64,000 nucleotides of DNA from Solobacterium sp. (GTDB lineage Bacteria > Bacillota_I > Bacilli_A > Erysipelotrichales > Erysipelotrichaceae). Position 1 is the stretch's first letter; each line of letters begins with the position of its first letter. The translations under genes and the position numbers were made by a program. Below are positions 1 through 8,618 of this stretch, piece after piece. The notes beneath the pieces are model-generated. The model saw only the letters and a program-made list of their open reading frames with translations, did no database searches and was not told the origin of the DNA. The stretch spans positions 1 through 64,000 of the forward strand of contig JAGAVW010000002.1 in NCBI GenBank assembly GCA_017941735.1, read 5' to 3'.

Positions 1-1
1 G

Positions 2-166
2 AAAAAAGAACATCCATGCCATAAATCAAAATTATGGACGATTACACGCATGGGTGCAGATATTAAGATTAAGTGTCATGGGTGTGGCGCAGTCATTATG
101 TTTCCTAGAAGTGAATTTGAGCGGAAATTAAAAAAAGTAATTGAACACCAAGAAGGTGCAGAATAA
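2..166 (+). CDS. DUF951 family protein, C-terminal part
   Basis: The window opens inside an ORF in frame 2 that ends with TAA at 164-166. The 54 visible residues contain HPCHKSKLWTITRMGADIKIKC, broken here as HPC then K-x-W, followed by a CxxC knuckle (C-H-G-C) and a charged tail. This matches the small DUF951 family that commonly lies directly before ychF in Bacillota. The function is unknown; the CxxC pair and upstream Cys suggest a metal-binding knuckle (inference). It sits 12 bases before ychF and is probably co-transcribed with it. The start lies outside the window. Confidence 0.8.
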   Translation, partial: KKEHPCHKSKLWTITRMGADIKIKCHGCGAVIMFPRSEFERKLKKVIEHQEGAE

Positions 167-178
167 GGAGGAGAAACT

Positions 179-1279
179 ATGCCATTAACAGCCGGTATCG
201 TCGGATTGCCTAATGTCGGAAAATCAACGTTATTTAACGCAATCACCAATAGCCAAGTCTTAGCGGAAAACTATCCTTTTGCGACGATCAATCCAAATGT
301 AGGTGTGGTAGAGGTTCCTGATGAAAGAATGGACCATATTGTAGAACTCTTCCACCCAAAGAAAACCATTTATACAACCTTTGAGTTCACCGATATTGCA
401 GGACTAGTCAAAGGGGCATCGCAAGGAGAAGGTTTAGGAAACCAATTCCTATCCCATATTCGGCAAACCGATGCGATTTGTCATGTGGTGCGTTGTTTTG
501 AAGATGAGAATATTACCCATGTTGAAGGAAGCATCGATCCATTACGTGATATTGAAGTCATTAACTTAGAGTTATGTATTGCGGATTTAGATACCGTAAA
601 TAATCGGATTGGGAAAGTGGAACGTAAAGCCCAAACCAAAGAAAAAGACGCGGTCCAAGAATATGAAATTCTAAAGAAACTCAAAGAGGCTTTAGAAGCA
701 GGTACACCTGTTCGTTTATTGAATCTCAATGAGAATGAACTTGATTATTTAAAAGGCTTTTCGTTATTAACAGCTAAGCCAGTTATCTATATTGCGAATA
801 TGAGTGATGAAGAAATCGCAAGTCCAGAAAACAATACTTACTACCAAACCGTACGCGATTTTGCGGAAAAAGAAGGAAGCAGTTGTATTGCGATTTGCGC
901 AAAAATTGAAGAAGAATTATCGGGCATGGAGAAAGAAGAAAAAGAAGCATTCTTAGAAGACTTAGGCATTCATCGCTCGGGCTTAGAAGAAATCATTCAA
1001 GCCGCATACCATTTATTAGGTTTGCGTACATTCTTTACGGTAGGCGAACCAGAATGTCGCGCTTGGACCTTTAAAGAAGGTATGAAAGCCCCACAATGTG
1101 CAGGTATCATTCATACAGATTTTGAAAAAGGATTTATCAAAGCTGAAATCTATAGTTATGAAGATTTGATGGAATATAAAAATGAAGTGGCCCTCAAAGA
1201 ACATGGGAAAATACGATTGGAAGGAAAAGAATATGTGATGCAAGATGGCGATATCGTTTTCTTCCGGTTTAACGTATAA
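179..1279 (+). CDS. ychF: Redox-regulated ATPase/GTPase YchF (Obg family)
   Basis: This is a 366-residue Obg-family P-loop NTPase, the usual length for YchF/OLA1. The Walker A motif GLPNVGKST is at residues 9-17, a switch/DxxG element is seen as DIAGLVKG, and the C-terminal third is a TGS-like domain ending in DIVFFRFNV. YchF proteins prefer ATP and associate with ribosomes; they are implicated in translation and stress responses. The start is ATG 179 after a strong AGGAGG. It follows the DUF951 gene closely and precedes darA by 27 bases, so an operon is likely. Confidence 0.97.
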   Translation: MPLTAGIVGLPNVGKSTLFNAITNSQVLAENYPFATINPNVGVVEVPDERMDHIVELFHPKKTIYTTFEFTDIAGLVKGASQGEGLGNQFLSHIRQTDAICHVVRCFEDENITHVEGSIDPLRDIEVINLELCIADLDTVNNRIGKVERKAQTKEKDAVQEYEILKKLKEALEAGTPVRLLNLNENELDYLKGFSLLTAKPVIYIANMSDEEIASPENNTYYQTVRDFAEKEGSSCIAICAKIEEELSGMEKEEKEAFLEDLGIHRSGLEEIIQAAYHLLGLRTFFTVGEPECRAWTFKEGMKAPQCAGIIHTDFEKGFIKAEIYSYEDLMEYKNEVALKEHGKIRLEGKEYVMQDGDIVFFRFNV

Positions 1280-1306
1280 TGTAGAGGTAGTAAGGAGGAA
1301 CAAAAC

Positions 1307-1630
1307 ATGAAGTTAATCTTTGCGATTGTTTCAAATGATGATGCAGGAGATGTATCGGCAGCGCTAACGGGCGCAAACTATTCGGTTACACGTCTAGCCA
1401 CAACAGGTGGATTCTTAAAAGCAGGTAATACGACCATTATTGTTGGTACGGATGATGATAAAGTAGAACATTGTATTGAAATCATAGGCAATGAATCAAA
1501 GAAGCGTACCGAGATTGTACCATCTACCGCAAGTTATGATATTGGAAGATATGCTTCTTTCCCTGTAGAAGTACAAGTGGGTGGCGCCGTCATTTTTGTC
1601 CTTGATGTAGAGCAGTTCATCAAATTATAA
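1307..1630 (+). CDS. darA: Cyclic-di-AMP receptor DarA/PstA (PII-like)
   Basis: The product is 107 residues, the size of the PII-like c-di-AMP receptor family (DarA/PstA/YaaQ). It begins MKLIFAIVSNDDAG and contains the GGFLKAGNTTI segment and the VGGAVIFVLDVEQF C-terminal strand typical of the family. These proteins are trimers that bind c-di-AMP at subunit interfaces; their effector output is not settled. An AAGGAGG site precedes ATG 1307. It lies at the end of the ychF unit, directly before an intrinsic terminator. No diadenylate cyclase gene is in this window. Confidence 0.95.
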   Translation: MKLIFAIVSNDDAGDVSAALTGANYSVTRLATTGGFLKAGNTTIIVGTDDDKVEHCIEIIGNESKKRTEIVPSTASYDIGRYASFPVEVQVGGAVIFVLDVEQFIKL

Positions 1631-1636
1631 GTAGTG

Positions 1637-1665
1637 ATAAGCGATACAACATCGCTTATTTTTTT
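1637..1665 (+). terminator. Intrinsic terminator after darA
   Basis: A 9-bp perfect stem (ATAAGCGAT / ATCGCTTAT) with a 5-base loop is followed by a T-run. It lies between the darA stop and the next gene, so it should end the ychF-darA transcript. Confidence 0.9.
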
Positions 1666-1674
1666 GAGGTAGAT

Positions 1675-2187
1675 ATGTTAGAAGTACGTAAAACAACCAT
1701 CGAAGATTTAGAAAAAATCATGCCCATTGTCGAAGAGGCAAGGGCATACTTTAAAGCGCATGGGATTGACCAATGGCAAAATGGATACCCAAATTATGAA
1801 GGCTTTTTAGAAGATATTAAAAATAACGGAAGTTATGTATTAGTCGAAGATAAAGATGTCGTTGGCTTTTGTTATATTGGCTTACATGATGATCCAAACT
1901 ATAGCCTCATTGAAGAAGGCGATTGGTTGAATGAGGAAGCGTATGGTGTAATTCATCGCATTGCGATTAAGAATGCGAAAAAAGGAAACAACTATGCCTC
2001 CCTCTTACTTCAATACGCAGAAAAGCTCGCAAAAGAAAAAGGGATTTCGAATTTACGCATCGATACCCATGAAAAGAATACTTCTATGCAAGCCCTTGTG
2101 AAAAAGAATGGATATATATATTGTGGGCGCGTCTATATGGAAGATCATTCCCCACGCATTGCTTTTCAAAAGATTTTAGAAGATTGA
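1675..2187 (+). CDS. GNAT family N-acetyltransferase
   Basis: This 170-residue protein has the GNAT fold signature: an N-terminal MLEVRKTTIEDLEKI strand-helix, a central VHRIAIKNAKKGNNYASLL acetyl-CoA loop (residues about 90-112) and a C-terminal KKNGYIYCGRVYM segment. The substrate cannot be read from sequence. GAGGT precedes ATG 1675, only a few bases after the darA terminator T-run. Its last 22 bases overlap the 3' end of cca on the opposite strand. Confidence 0.85.
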   Translation: MLEVRKTTIEDLEKIMPIVEEARAYFKAHGIDQWQNGYPNYEGFLEDIKNNGSYVLVEDKDVVGFCYIGLHDDPNYSLIEEGDWLNEEAYGVIHRIAIKNAKKGNNYASLLLQYAEKLAKEKGISNLRIDTHEKNTSMQALVKKNGYIYCGRVYMEDHSPRIAFQKILED

Positions 2188-3374
2188 ATGTATTGTAATA
2201 AGGCGTCTTTTTGATTGCGGACTTTGTTTTCCATTACCGCATTGAGACATTCTTGTAATAGGATACCAATTTGTTCATTTTGGTAGCCTATTTTTTTAAG
2301 ATTATCGCCATGAATTGCGAGTTGTTTTAAGGAGATGCAATCTTCATTTTTTATAATACTCATGCATTCTCTTTCGCAAGCCTCTTGGTTAATACGCGAA
2401 TCCAGTAGTGCGCGATAGGTGAAATAGGATGCATAAGGAATCGGTAATTGGCTCAATAATTTACGCATATCGATGCGTGTTTCAATTGGGGCATCTTTAT
2501 ATTTGATATAGGCACGAATTTCATCCGCATTCGCATTAGAAAGACGTAAACGTTGATATAAGGTTTGATAAAAGGAATCTTTAAGAGGAGTATAAAGTAA
2601 GGCAATCCGTAAGTTTCGATTCTGTGGTGCTTTTGCGATTGCGGTTAAGGTTGCATTCCAATCTTCTAAAGAAATCTTTTTTAATTCCGGTAAAAAGACT
2701 TCCAGGATGGTTTTATACTCCAGTAAGACTCTTGGGGCATCGATTCCTTCAATGAGTTTTCCAAATTCTTCTGTAATTCTTTCTAAAGAGATATAAAACA
2801 AGTCTTGCGCATGGGCAAAAATAGCTTGTCTAGTATGGGGCTCAATTTGAAATCCCAATTGCGCGGCAAAACGCAAAGCTCTAAGAATGCGCAAGGCATC
2901 TTCTTCAAAGCGCTCGTTAGGATTTCCAACTGTACGTAAGATTTGGTTTTTTAGATCTTGTTGGCCACCAAAAAAATCACAGATACCAGTACTAGGATGA
3001 TAAGCCAACGCATTAATTGTAAAATCACGCCGTGCACAATCTTCCTTTAAGGAATGGGTAAAGGTGATGGATGATGGATGGCGATGGTTTTGGTAGGTGC
3101 CATCTGTTCGAAATGTTGTGATTTCTACGGGGTGATTTTCGATCACTACGGTAAGTGTTCCGTGTTTAATCCCGGTGGGGATGGTTTTATAGTGTTGGAA
3201 AACAAAACGCATTTGATCTGGCAACGCATCGGTTGTCAAATCATAATCAAAGATTTCGCGTTTTAATAACGAATCACGTACGGCACCACCCACGATATAA
3301 CAGCGATAACCACTGTTCGTGAGTAAGTCCATACAAGTTTTTATATAGGAAGGGAATTGCATTTTTGTATCCAT
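2166..3374 (-). CDS. cca: CCA tRNA nucleotidyltransferase
   Basis: This 402-residue class II nucleotidyltransferase adds or repairs the CCA end of tRNAs. Visible hallmarks are GGAVRD (residues 29-34), the metal-binding DxD (D43, D45), the RRDFTINALAY element and the ERFEEDALRILRALRFA neck. The downstream body is helical as in bacterial CCA enzymes. No Shine-Dalgarno is seen; a consensus TATAAT lies 10 bases before the ATG, so the mRNA is probably leaderless or nearly so. The 3' end overlaps the convergent GNAT gene by 22 bases. The only tRNA in this window already encodes CCA. Confidence 0.96.
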   Translation of the reverse strand: MDTKMQFPSYIKTCMDLLTNSGYRCYIVGGAVRDSLLKREIFDYDLTTDALPDQMRFVFQHYKTIPTGIKHGTLTVVIENHPVEITTFRTDGTYQNHRHPSSITFTHSLKEDCARRDFTINALAYHPSTGICDFFGGQQDLKNQILRTVGNPNERFEEDALRILRALRFAAQLGFQIEPHTRQAIFAHAQDLFYISLERITEEFGKLIEGIDAPRVLLEYKTILEVFLPELKKISLEDWNATLTAIAKAPQNRNLRIALLYTPLKDSFYQTLYQRLRLSNANADEIRAYIKYKDAPIETRIDMRKLLSQLPIPYASYFTYRALLDSRINQEACERECMSIIKNEDCISLKQLAIHGDNLKKIGYQNEQIGILLQECLNAVMENKVRNQKDALLQYIQSSKIF

Positions 3375-3384
3375 CTATGCGAAT

Positions 3385-3390
3385 ATTATA
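3385..3390 (-). promoter_or_regulatory. -10 box of cca, near-leaderless
   Basis: TATAAT on the minus strand ends 10 bases before the cca ATG. No clear -35 or TG extension was found. The predicted 5' UTR is about 4 bases and there is no Shine-Dalgarno. Confidence 0.55.
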
Positions 3391-3429
3391 TCCTAGAACA
3401 ATCGGTTTTAGGTAAACGGAGGCAGGAAG

Positions 3430-3906
3430 ATGCGTATTGGACAATCCACAGATATTCATCGTTTAGTCGAAGGTAGAGATTTAATCCTTGGAGGGGTGTT
3501 AATCCCACATGAAAAGGGATTGTTGGGACATTCCGATGCGGATGCTTTAACGCACGCGGTAGCAGAAGCCATCCTAGGTGCTTTAGCACTTGGGGATTTA
3601 GGTAAATGGTTTCCCGATACCGATGAAAAATGGAAAGGGGTCAATTCGCAAATCATTCTCAAAGAAGTAGGAAGAATGATGAAAGAAAAGGGCTATCGCA
3701 TTGGCAATGTGGATAGTTTAATCTTGATTGAAAAACCAAAGATGGCACCCCACATTGAAGCCATGCGTCAAAACTTTGCGGAAGCACTAGACTGTCCGAT
3801 TTCAAAAATCAGTGTTAAGGCTACACGCGGGGAAGGACTAGGCTTTGTGGGGCGCGAAGAAGGCGTTCTAGCGCAAGCAGTCGTATTATTGGAAGAGTGT
3901 GAATAA
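3430..3906 (+). CDS. ispF: 2-C-methyl-D-erythritol 2,4-cyclodiphosphate synthase
   Basis: The product is 158 residues, standard for IspF, the MEP-pathway enzyme that makes the cyclic diphosphate intermediate of isoprenoid synthesis. It has the metal-binding DIH near the N-terminus (residues 8-10), the GHSDADAL motif with the second metal His, the SLILIEKPK strand and the conserved KATRGEGLGFVGR near the C-terminus. GGAGGCAGGAAG precedes ATG 3430. The gene diverges from cca and its stop overlaps the possible upstream start of the following HD gene. Confidence 0.96.
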   Translation: MRIGQSTDIHRLVEGRDLILGGVLIPHEKGLLGHSDADALTHAVAEAILGALALGDLGKWFPDTDEKWKGVNSQIILKEVGRMMKEKGYRIGNVDSLILIEKPKMAPHIEAMRQNFAEALDCPISKISVKATRGEGLGFVGREEGVLAQAVVLLEECE

Positions 3907-3907
3907 G

Positions 3908-5125
3908 ATGTTTAAAAAAACAAATGAACCGAAAGTATTACGGGATCCAATTCATGGATACATTCATGTCGATTATCAAATTATTTGGGATTGTATCAAT
4001 TCCAAATGGTTTCAACGTCTTCGTCGTATTCGCCAATTAGGTGGAGCTTGTATGGTGTATCATACGGCAGATCATACCCGTTTTGGTCATTCGCTTGGGG
4101 TATATGAAATTGTGCGTCGTATGGTGAATGAAGTGCCAGATTTAAAAGATGCATTAGATGAAAGAGAAAAAGTTACCGTCTTATTAGCGGGCTTATTACA
4201 CGATATTGGTCATGGGCCTTTTTCCCATACCTTTGAAGAAGTGATGAATGGAACACATGAAGAATATACATGTCGCATCATCGAAGAAGATCCAGATTTA
4301 TCTGGATTATTGGAAAAAGAGGCAAAGGGATTATCCAAAGAAGTAGCTGATATCATTCGTCATAAATCGAAAAATCCAATTCTATCCCAACTTGTGAGTG
4401 GACAATTGGATGCGGACCGTATGGATTATCTATTACGGGATGCCTATTTTACAGGTACCAAATATGGAGAATTTGATTTAGAGCGTATCTTACGTACGTT
4501 ACGTGTGGAAAAAGGGAAAGTGGTTGTTAAAGAAAGTGGCATTTATGCGGTAGAAAACTATATCATGGCCCGCTATCACATGTATTGGCAAATCTATTAT
4601 CATCCCGTGGTACGCTCTTATGAAAGCTTGATGGTGAAATTATTTAAGCGTTTAGAAGATTTAGAAAAAGAAGGAAATTTACCAACTCCCATAAAAGAGT
4701 TAACCCCTATCGCTAAGGGAAAGAAGTTAAGTTTAGAAGAATATTATGTCTTAGATGAAAGCACATGTAATTATGCGTTCCAAAAATTGACGCAATGTGA
4801 AGATCCAATTACTTGTGATCTTGCGACAAGGCTTTTGAATCGTCATTTATTTACCTATCAAGAAAATACGCCAGATGCGGTTAAACGTGTCAAAGCCTTA
4901 CTAAAAAAGAATGGCTATGATGTACGCTATTACTTAGGTATGGATGCGGTCAAACAAAGACCTTATGTCCCTTATAACAAAAATGAAGGTATGGGAATTT
5001 GGATTCGTATGCATGGGGGTAAGATACTTGAAATCTCAAGTGCGAGTCCAATTGTTAAGAGTTTAGTAAAGGGACAAATTCTAAAGGATAATCGAATTTA
5101 TTATCCAAAAGAACTAGAAGTTTGA
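3908..5125 (+). CDS. HD-domain phosphohydrolase (YwfO/dGTPase-like)
   Basis: This 405-residue protein of the HD superfamily resembles B. subtilis YwfO and dGTP triphosphohydrolases. It begins with KVLRDPIHGYIHVD, has the H...HD metal motif as TRFGHSLGVYE plus GLLHDIGHGPFSHTFE, and the QLDADRMDYLLRDA segment. It probably hydrolyses a nucleoside triphosphate; the exact substrate is not readable. An upstream in-frame GTG at 3899 would overlap ispF, but its spacing to the GGAAGAG is only a few bases, so ATG 3908 is preferred. Confidence 0.9.
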   Translation: MFKKTNEPKVLRDPIHGYIHVDYQIIWDCINSKWFQRLRRIRQLGGACMVYHTADHTRFGHSLGVYEIVRRMVNEVPDLKDALDEREKVTVLLAGLLHDIGHGPFSHTFEEVMNGTHEEYTCRIIEEDPDLSGLLEKEAKGLSKEVADIIRHKSKNPILSQLVSGQLDADRMDYLLRDAYFTGTKYGEFDLERILRTLRVEKGKVVVKESGIYAVENYIMARYHMYWQIYYHPVVRSYESLMVKLFKRLEDLEKEGNLPTPIKELTPIAKGKKLSLEEYYVLDESTCNYAFQKLTQCEDPITCDLATRLLNRHLFTYQENTPDAVKRVKALLKKNGYDVRYYLGMDAVKQRPYVPYNKNEGMGIWIRMHGGKILEISSASPIVKSLVKGQILKDNRIYYPKELEV

Positions 5126-5132
5126 TAAACAA

Positions 5133-5160
5133 TTGACTTTCAAATAGGCGAATGTATAAT
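5133..5160 (+). promoter_or_regulatory. Sigma-A-type promoter upstream of the DUF1934-argS-rpoE group
   Basis: TTGACT (5133-5138) and TATAAT (5155-5160) are separated by 16 bases, with the -10 preceded by TG. The predicted start leaves a leader of roughly 10 bases before ATG 5177. Confidence 0.8.
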
Positions 5161-5176
5161 GCATACATAAGAGCCT

Positions 5177-5563
5177 ATGGAATGTAATGTAACCTTAAAG
5201 AAGATTGATTTATTAACCGGCGAAGAAACGATTTTATCACAGGGTACAGGTCATCTCAATGGAACCTGTCTTACGTATTTAGAACAAGAAGATCCCAACA
5301 TCCGCCATGAAATTACATTTGAAGAAAACCATGTATTTTTAAAGCGGTTTGCGGATACACTTAGTGAAACGGACTTACGGTTAAAGGAATATAGTATGGC
5401 TCGGGTATTAAGCGCTTATGGGACGATGTTGTTGGAGACATATTTAGAAGAATATGCACGTTTAGAAGATAGTTTTTCCATTATCTATCAAGTTTTACAA
5501 GAGGGAAATATCGTAACCCATCAACAATTAATATGGAGTCTGAAAGGAGTTGCCGATGAGTGA
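5177..5563 (+). CDS. DUF1934 family beta-barrel protein (YwiB-like)
   Basis: This 128-residue protein of unknown function matches the DUF1934/YwiB family by context and features: alternating short strands, a GTGHL turn, an acidic centre and a C-terminal LIYQVL-type strand. YwiB folds as a lipocalin-like barrel in family structures; no ligand is known. The order ywiB-argS-rpoE is the same in B. subtilis, which supports the call. The Shine-Dalgarno is weak (AAGAG) and the leader is short. Its last 8 bases overlap argS. Confidence 0.8.
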   Translation: MECNVTLKKIDLLTGEETILSQGTGHLNGTCLTYLEQEDPNIRHEITFEENHVFLKRFADTLSETDLRLKEYSMARVLSAYGTMLLETYLEEYARLEDSFSIIYQVLQEGNIVTHQQLIWSLKGVADE

Positions 5564-7202
5564 AATAGAAGAAAAACTGAAAGCGCAAATCGCAAAAGCG
5601 GTCAATCAAGTATTGGACGCATCCATTTCAAGTGAAGAAATTGAATTGAGTTTACCAAAAGATAAAGCGCATGGGGATTATGCGACAAACATCGCGATGA
5701 AATATGCAAAAAAAGTAGGAAAGAATCCACGTGATTTCGCAAATGAAATCGTAGCTGCCTTTCCATTGGAAGAAGCAAACGTAGAACGTTTAGAAGTCGC
5801 AGGACCTGGCTTCATCAATGCCTTTATGAAAAGTGACCATCTCGCGAGTGTTATTGGCAAAGTCTTACGTGCAAAAGAAGACTATGGTAAAAGTAACGTT
5901 GGCAATGGGAAAAAGATTAACTTGGAATATGTTTCCGCAAATCCAACTGGTGACTTACATCCAGGGCACGCAAGAGGTGCTGCGATTGGTGATGCGGTTG
6001 CCCGTTTATTAACGATGGCTGGGTATGATGTCACACGTGAATATTACGTCAATGATGCGGGAAACCAAATCAACAATATGGCTTTATCTCTACAAGCACG
6101 TTACCTTCAATTATGTGGAGTGGATGCTGAAATTCCAGAAGATGGCTATCATGCAGAAGATTTGGTGCATATTGCTGAAGCCATCAAAGCTGAAATTGGG
6201 GAACAATACAAAGACACACCGAAAGAAGAAAGCTTACCTTATTTCCGTCAATATGGGCTAAAGGCCGAACTTGATAAACTCAAAGCGGATTTAAAAGAAT
6301 TCCGGGTAGAGTTTGATGTATGGTCTAGCGAACAAGCCATTCGTGATCGTGGGCTTGTGGAAAAGGCGGTCGATACGTTAAAAGCCCAAGGCAATACCTA
6401 TGAATTAGATGGAGCACTCTATCTAAAAACATCCCAACTAGGAGATGAAAAAGACCGTGTTCTCATTAAGAGTGATGGGTCCTATACCTATTTCACTCCC
6501 GATATTGCCTACCATTTAGATAAATTAGACCGTGGCTTTGACCAATTAGTTGATTTCCTTGGGGCAGACCACCATGGCTATATTCCACGCTTAAAAGCAG
6601 GCATTGCGGCCCTTGGCTATCCATCAGAAAAACTTGAAGTGGATATCATTCAAATGGCACGCATGATCAAAGATGGCGAAGAGTTTAAACTCTCAAAGCG
6701 TTCTGGAAAAGCGGTTGCCTTAAGAGACTTAATGGAAGAAGCTGGTGTGGATGCGTTGCGTTATTATTTTGCGAGTCGTGCGAGTGATACGCAGATGGAT
6801 TTTGACCTCGATATGGCCAAAAAGAAGTCCAATGAAAATCCAGTGTATTACGCACAATATGCCCATGCACGGATGACTTCGGTATTAGAAAAAGCAAATG
6901 GTATTGACATGGCAGAAAAATATGATTTAATAACAACTGCTAAAGAAATGACATTGTTAAAACTGATGGATGAATTTGAGAAAGTAGTTGCGGATGCGGC
7001 ACAATCGCGAATGCCACATAAAATGGTCAATTACATCACGAAGTTTGCGCAAGCGTTCCATAGTTATTACAACGATAGCAAAATTATCGATTCCGAGAAG
7101 TTAGAATTGTCCAGCCAAAGACTTGCGCTAGTAAAAGCGTGCGAGATTACAATGAAAAACGCACTAGAGAGTATTGGAGTGAATGCTCCAGAACATATGT
7201 AA
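5556..7202 (+). CDS. argS: Arginyl-tRNA synthetase
   Basis: The 548-residue class I synthetase charges tRNA-Arg. It shows the N-terminal Add1 tRNA D-loop-binding domain (residues 1-100), a HIGH-type HPGHARG motif in ANPTGDLHPGHARGA, the KLSKRSGKAV segment replacing KMSKS as is usual in ArgS, and an alpha-helical anticodon-binding C-terminus ending in the typical PEHM. AAAGGAG precedes ATG 5556 by six bases; a TTG two codons upstream is a poorer start. It overlaps DUF1934 by 8 bases and precedes rpoE. Confidence 0.98.
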   Translation: MSEIEEKLKAQIAKAVNQVLDASISSEEIELSLPKDKAHGDYATNIAMKYAKKVGKNPRDFANEIVAAFPLEEANVERLEVAGPGFINAFMKSDHLASVIGKVLRAKEDYGKSNVGNGKKINLEYVSANPTGDLHPGHARGAAIGDAVARLLTMAGYDVTREYYVNDAGNQINNMALSLQARYLQLCGVDAEIPEDGYHAEDLVHIAEAIKAEIGEQYKDTPKEESLPYFRQYGLKAELDKLKADLKEFRVEFDVWSSEQAIRDRGLVEKAVDTLKAQGNTYELDGALYLKTSQLGDEKDRVLIKSDGSYTYFTPDIAYHLDKLDRGFDQLVDFLGADHHGYIPRLKAGIAALGYPSEKLEVDIIQMARMIKDGEEFKLSKRSGKAVALRDLMEEAGVDALRYYFASRASDTQMDFDLDMAKKKSNENPVYYAQYAHARMTSVLEKANGIDMAEKYDLITTAKEMTLLKLMDEFEKVVADAAQSRMPHKMVNYITKFAQAFHSYYNDSKIIDSEKLELSSQRLALVKACEITMKNALESIGVNAPEHM

Positions 7203-7217
7203 GGGGTGTTAAAGAAA

Positions 7218-7559
7218 ATGTCGTTATCAAACAAAGAAAGCATGACTGATGTTGCTTTCAATTGCATTTCCAAACGGAAAAAAGAAATGGAATTTGCTCG
7301 TTTATGGCAAGAAGTATCCAAAACGATGAAGATGACCGATGAGCAAGTTTCTAGAAAGAAATCTCAATTCTATTCAGAGCTCATGCTCGATAGTCGATTT
7401 GCCCCTTTAAAAGGCAATAAATGGGATTTACGTAATCGTCGTAAATACGAGGAGGTTCATACAGGAAGTCATTTAATCAGTGATTTGGATGACGATGTAG
7501 AAGAACGTGAAATGGACGACGATGAATTAGACCTCCCCAAGGGAGAAGACGAATACTAA
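7218..7559 (+). CDS. rpoE: RNA polymerase delta subunit, short-tailed
   Basis: This 113-residue protein has the N-terminal HARE-HTH domain of RpoE/delta: MTDVAFNCISKRKKEMEFARLW then a SQFYSELMLDSRFAPLKGNKWDLR block at residues about 40-75. The acidic C-terminal tail (DLDDDVEEREMDDDELDL) is only about 25 residues, far shorter than the roughly 80-residue tail of the B. subtilis protein. Delta modulates promoter escape and RNA release from polymerase. ATG 7218 with AAGGGG upstream is chosen over GTG 7206. A strong terminator follows. Confidence 0.92.
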   Translation: MSLSNKESMTDVAFNCISKRKKEMEFARLWQEVSKTMKMTDEQVSRKKSQFYSELMLDSRFAPLKGNKWDLRNRRKYEEVHTGSHLISDLDDDVEEREMDDDELDLPKGEDEY

Positions 7560-7568
7560 GTCGAAAAG

Positions 7569-7600
7569 AAGAACTTGAGAGAATCTCAGGTTCTTTTTTT
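7569..7600 (+). terminator. Intrinsic terminator after rpoE
   Basis: An 11-12 bp stem (AGAACTTGAGA with TCTCAGGTTCT, one wobble) with a GAA loop is followed by seven or more T residues. Confidence 0.92.
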
Positions 7601-7624
7601 AGGGATGCGCAAACAAGGTAAAAG

Positions 7625-7633
7625 TGTTAGAAT
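7625..7633 (+). promoter_or_regulatory. Extended -10 promoter of the aldolase gene
   Basis: TGTTAGAAT is an extended -10 about 26 bases before ATG 7659. The -35 region is weak. An AGGAGGAG ribosome site lies in the leader. Confidence 0.6.
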
Positions 7634-7658
7634 GTCAACGTAGGAGGAGTTTCAGATT

Positions 7659-8525
7659 ATGGCATTAGTATCTGCAACAGAAATGATTAAAAAGGCTTAT
7701 GAAGGCCACTATGCAGTTCCACAATTCAATATTAATAATTTGGAGTGGATTAAAGCAGTTCTAGAAGGCTGCGAAAAAGCACAATCCCCAGTTATGTTAG
7801 GGGTATCCGAAGGTGCTGGTAAGTATATGTGCGGATTTAAGAATGTCGTTGATATGGTTAAAAACGTTCATGACACAATGGGCATTACCGTACCAGTCGC
7901 AATTCATTTAGATCATGGCACATTCGAAGGTGCACAAAAGTGTATTGAAGTTGGATTTACATCTGTTATGTTCGATGGGTCACACTATGACTTTGAAGAG
8001 AACGTAGAAAAATCCAAACAAATCATTGAACTCGCACATTCTAAAGGTATTTCCGTAGAATGTGAAGTCGGTGGTATTGGCGGTACAGAAGATGGTGTTA
8101 CTTCTAATGGGGAATTAGCAGATCCAGAAGAATGTGCAAAGATTGCTGCGCTTGGATGTGATTTCTTAGCAGCTGGAATTGGTAATATCCATGGTGTTTA
8201 TCCAGCAAACTGGGCTGGTCTAAACTTTGATCGTCTTGATGAAATCAACAAAGCAGTTGATGGAAAACCACTCGTATTACATGGTGGTTCCGGTATTCCA
8301 TTTGACCAAGTACACAAAGCAATCACCTTAGGTGTATCGAAAGTTAATGTAAATACCGAATTACAACTTGTCTTCGCAAAAGCAACACGTGAATACATCG
8401 AAGCAGGAAAAGACCAAGAAGGAAAAGGATTCGATCCTCGTAAACTTCTCAAACCTGGATGTGATGCAGTTGTGAACCAAGTTATTGAAATGTGTAAAGC
8501 ATTCGGTTCTGCAGACAAAGCGTAA
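7659..8525 (+). CDS. fbaA: Class II fructose-1,6-bisphosphate aldolase
   Basis: This 288-residue zinc aldolase interconverts fructose 1,6-bisphosphate with DHAP and glyceraldehyde 3-phosphate. Zinc and phosphate site motifs are visible: PVAIHLDHGTFEGAQKCIE (residues about 78-96), GGIGGTEDGV, the second zinc-His region GIGNIHGVY and PLVLHGGSG with a C-terminal GVSKVNVNTELQ. It is a single-gene unit between two intrinsic terminators, with its own promoter and a perfect AGGAGG. The position after rpoE is conserved in Bacillota. Confidence 0.97.
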   Translation: MALVSATEMIKKAYEGHYAVPQFNINNLEWIKAVLEGCEKAQSPVMLGVSEGAGKYMCGFKNVVDMVKNVHDTMGITVPVAIHLDHGTFEGAQKCIEVGFTSVMFDGSHYDFEENVEKSKQIIELAHSKGISVECEVGGIGGTEDGVTSNGELADPEECAKIAALGCDFLAAGIGNIHGVYPANWAGLNFDRLDEINKAVDGKPLVLHGGSGIPFDQVHKAITLGVSKVNVNTELQLVFAKATREYIEAGKDQEGKGFDPRKLLKPGCDAVVNQVIEMCKAFGSADKA

Positions 8526-8532
8526 AAGAAAC

Positions 8533-8574
8533 AAAGAGGCAAACGTGAGGTTTCTCATGAAAGCCTCTTTTTCA
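8533..8574 (+). terminator. Intrinsic terminator after fbaA
   Basis: AAAGAGGC (8533-8540) pairs with GCCTCTTT (8563-8570), with a smaller inner hairpin in the loop, and a T-run follows. Confidence 0.85.
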
Positions 8575-8618
8575 TTTGGTGAAACGCATAGAATCTTGTA
8601 CAATGATTAAGGTGAAAT

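Noticed and set aside
3899-3907. GTG 3899 as start of the HD phosphohydrolase
   Set aside because: The GGAAGAG is only a few bases upstream of GTG, while ATG 3908 has suitable spacing; the added three residues are not conserved-looking.
6685-6936. Antisense ORFs of 60-140 codons inside argS, ftsH, glyA, larA-like and sulfatase genes
   Set aside because: They lie wholly inside well-supported genes, lack ribosome sites and recognisable domains, and are shadows of the coding strand.
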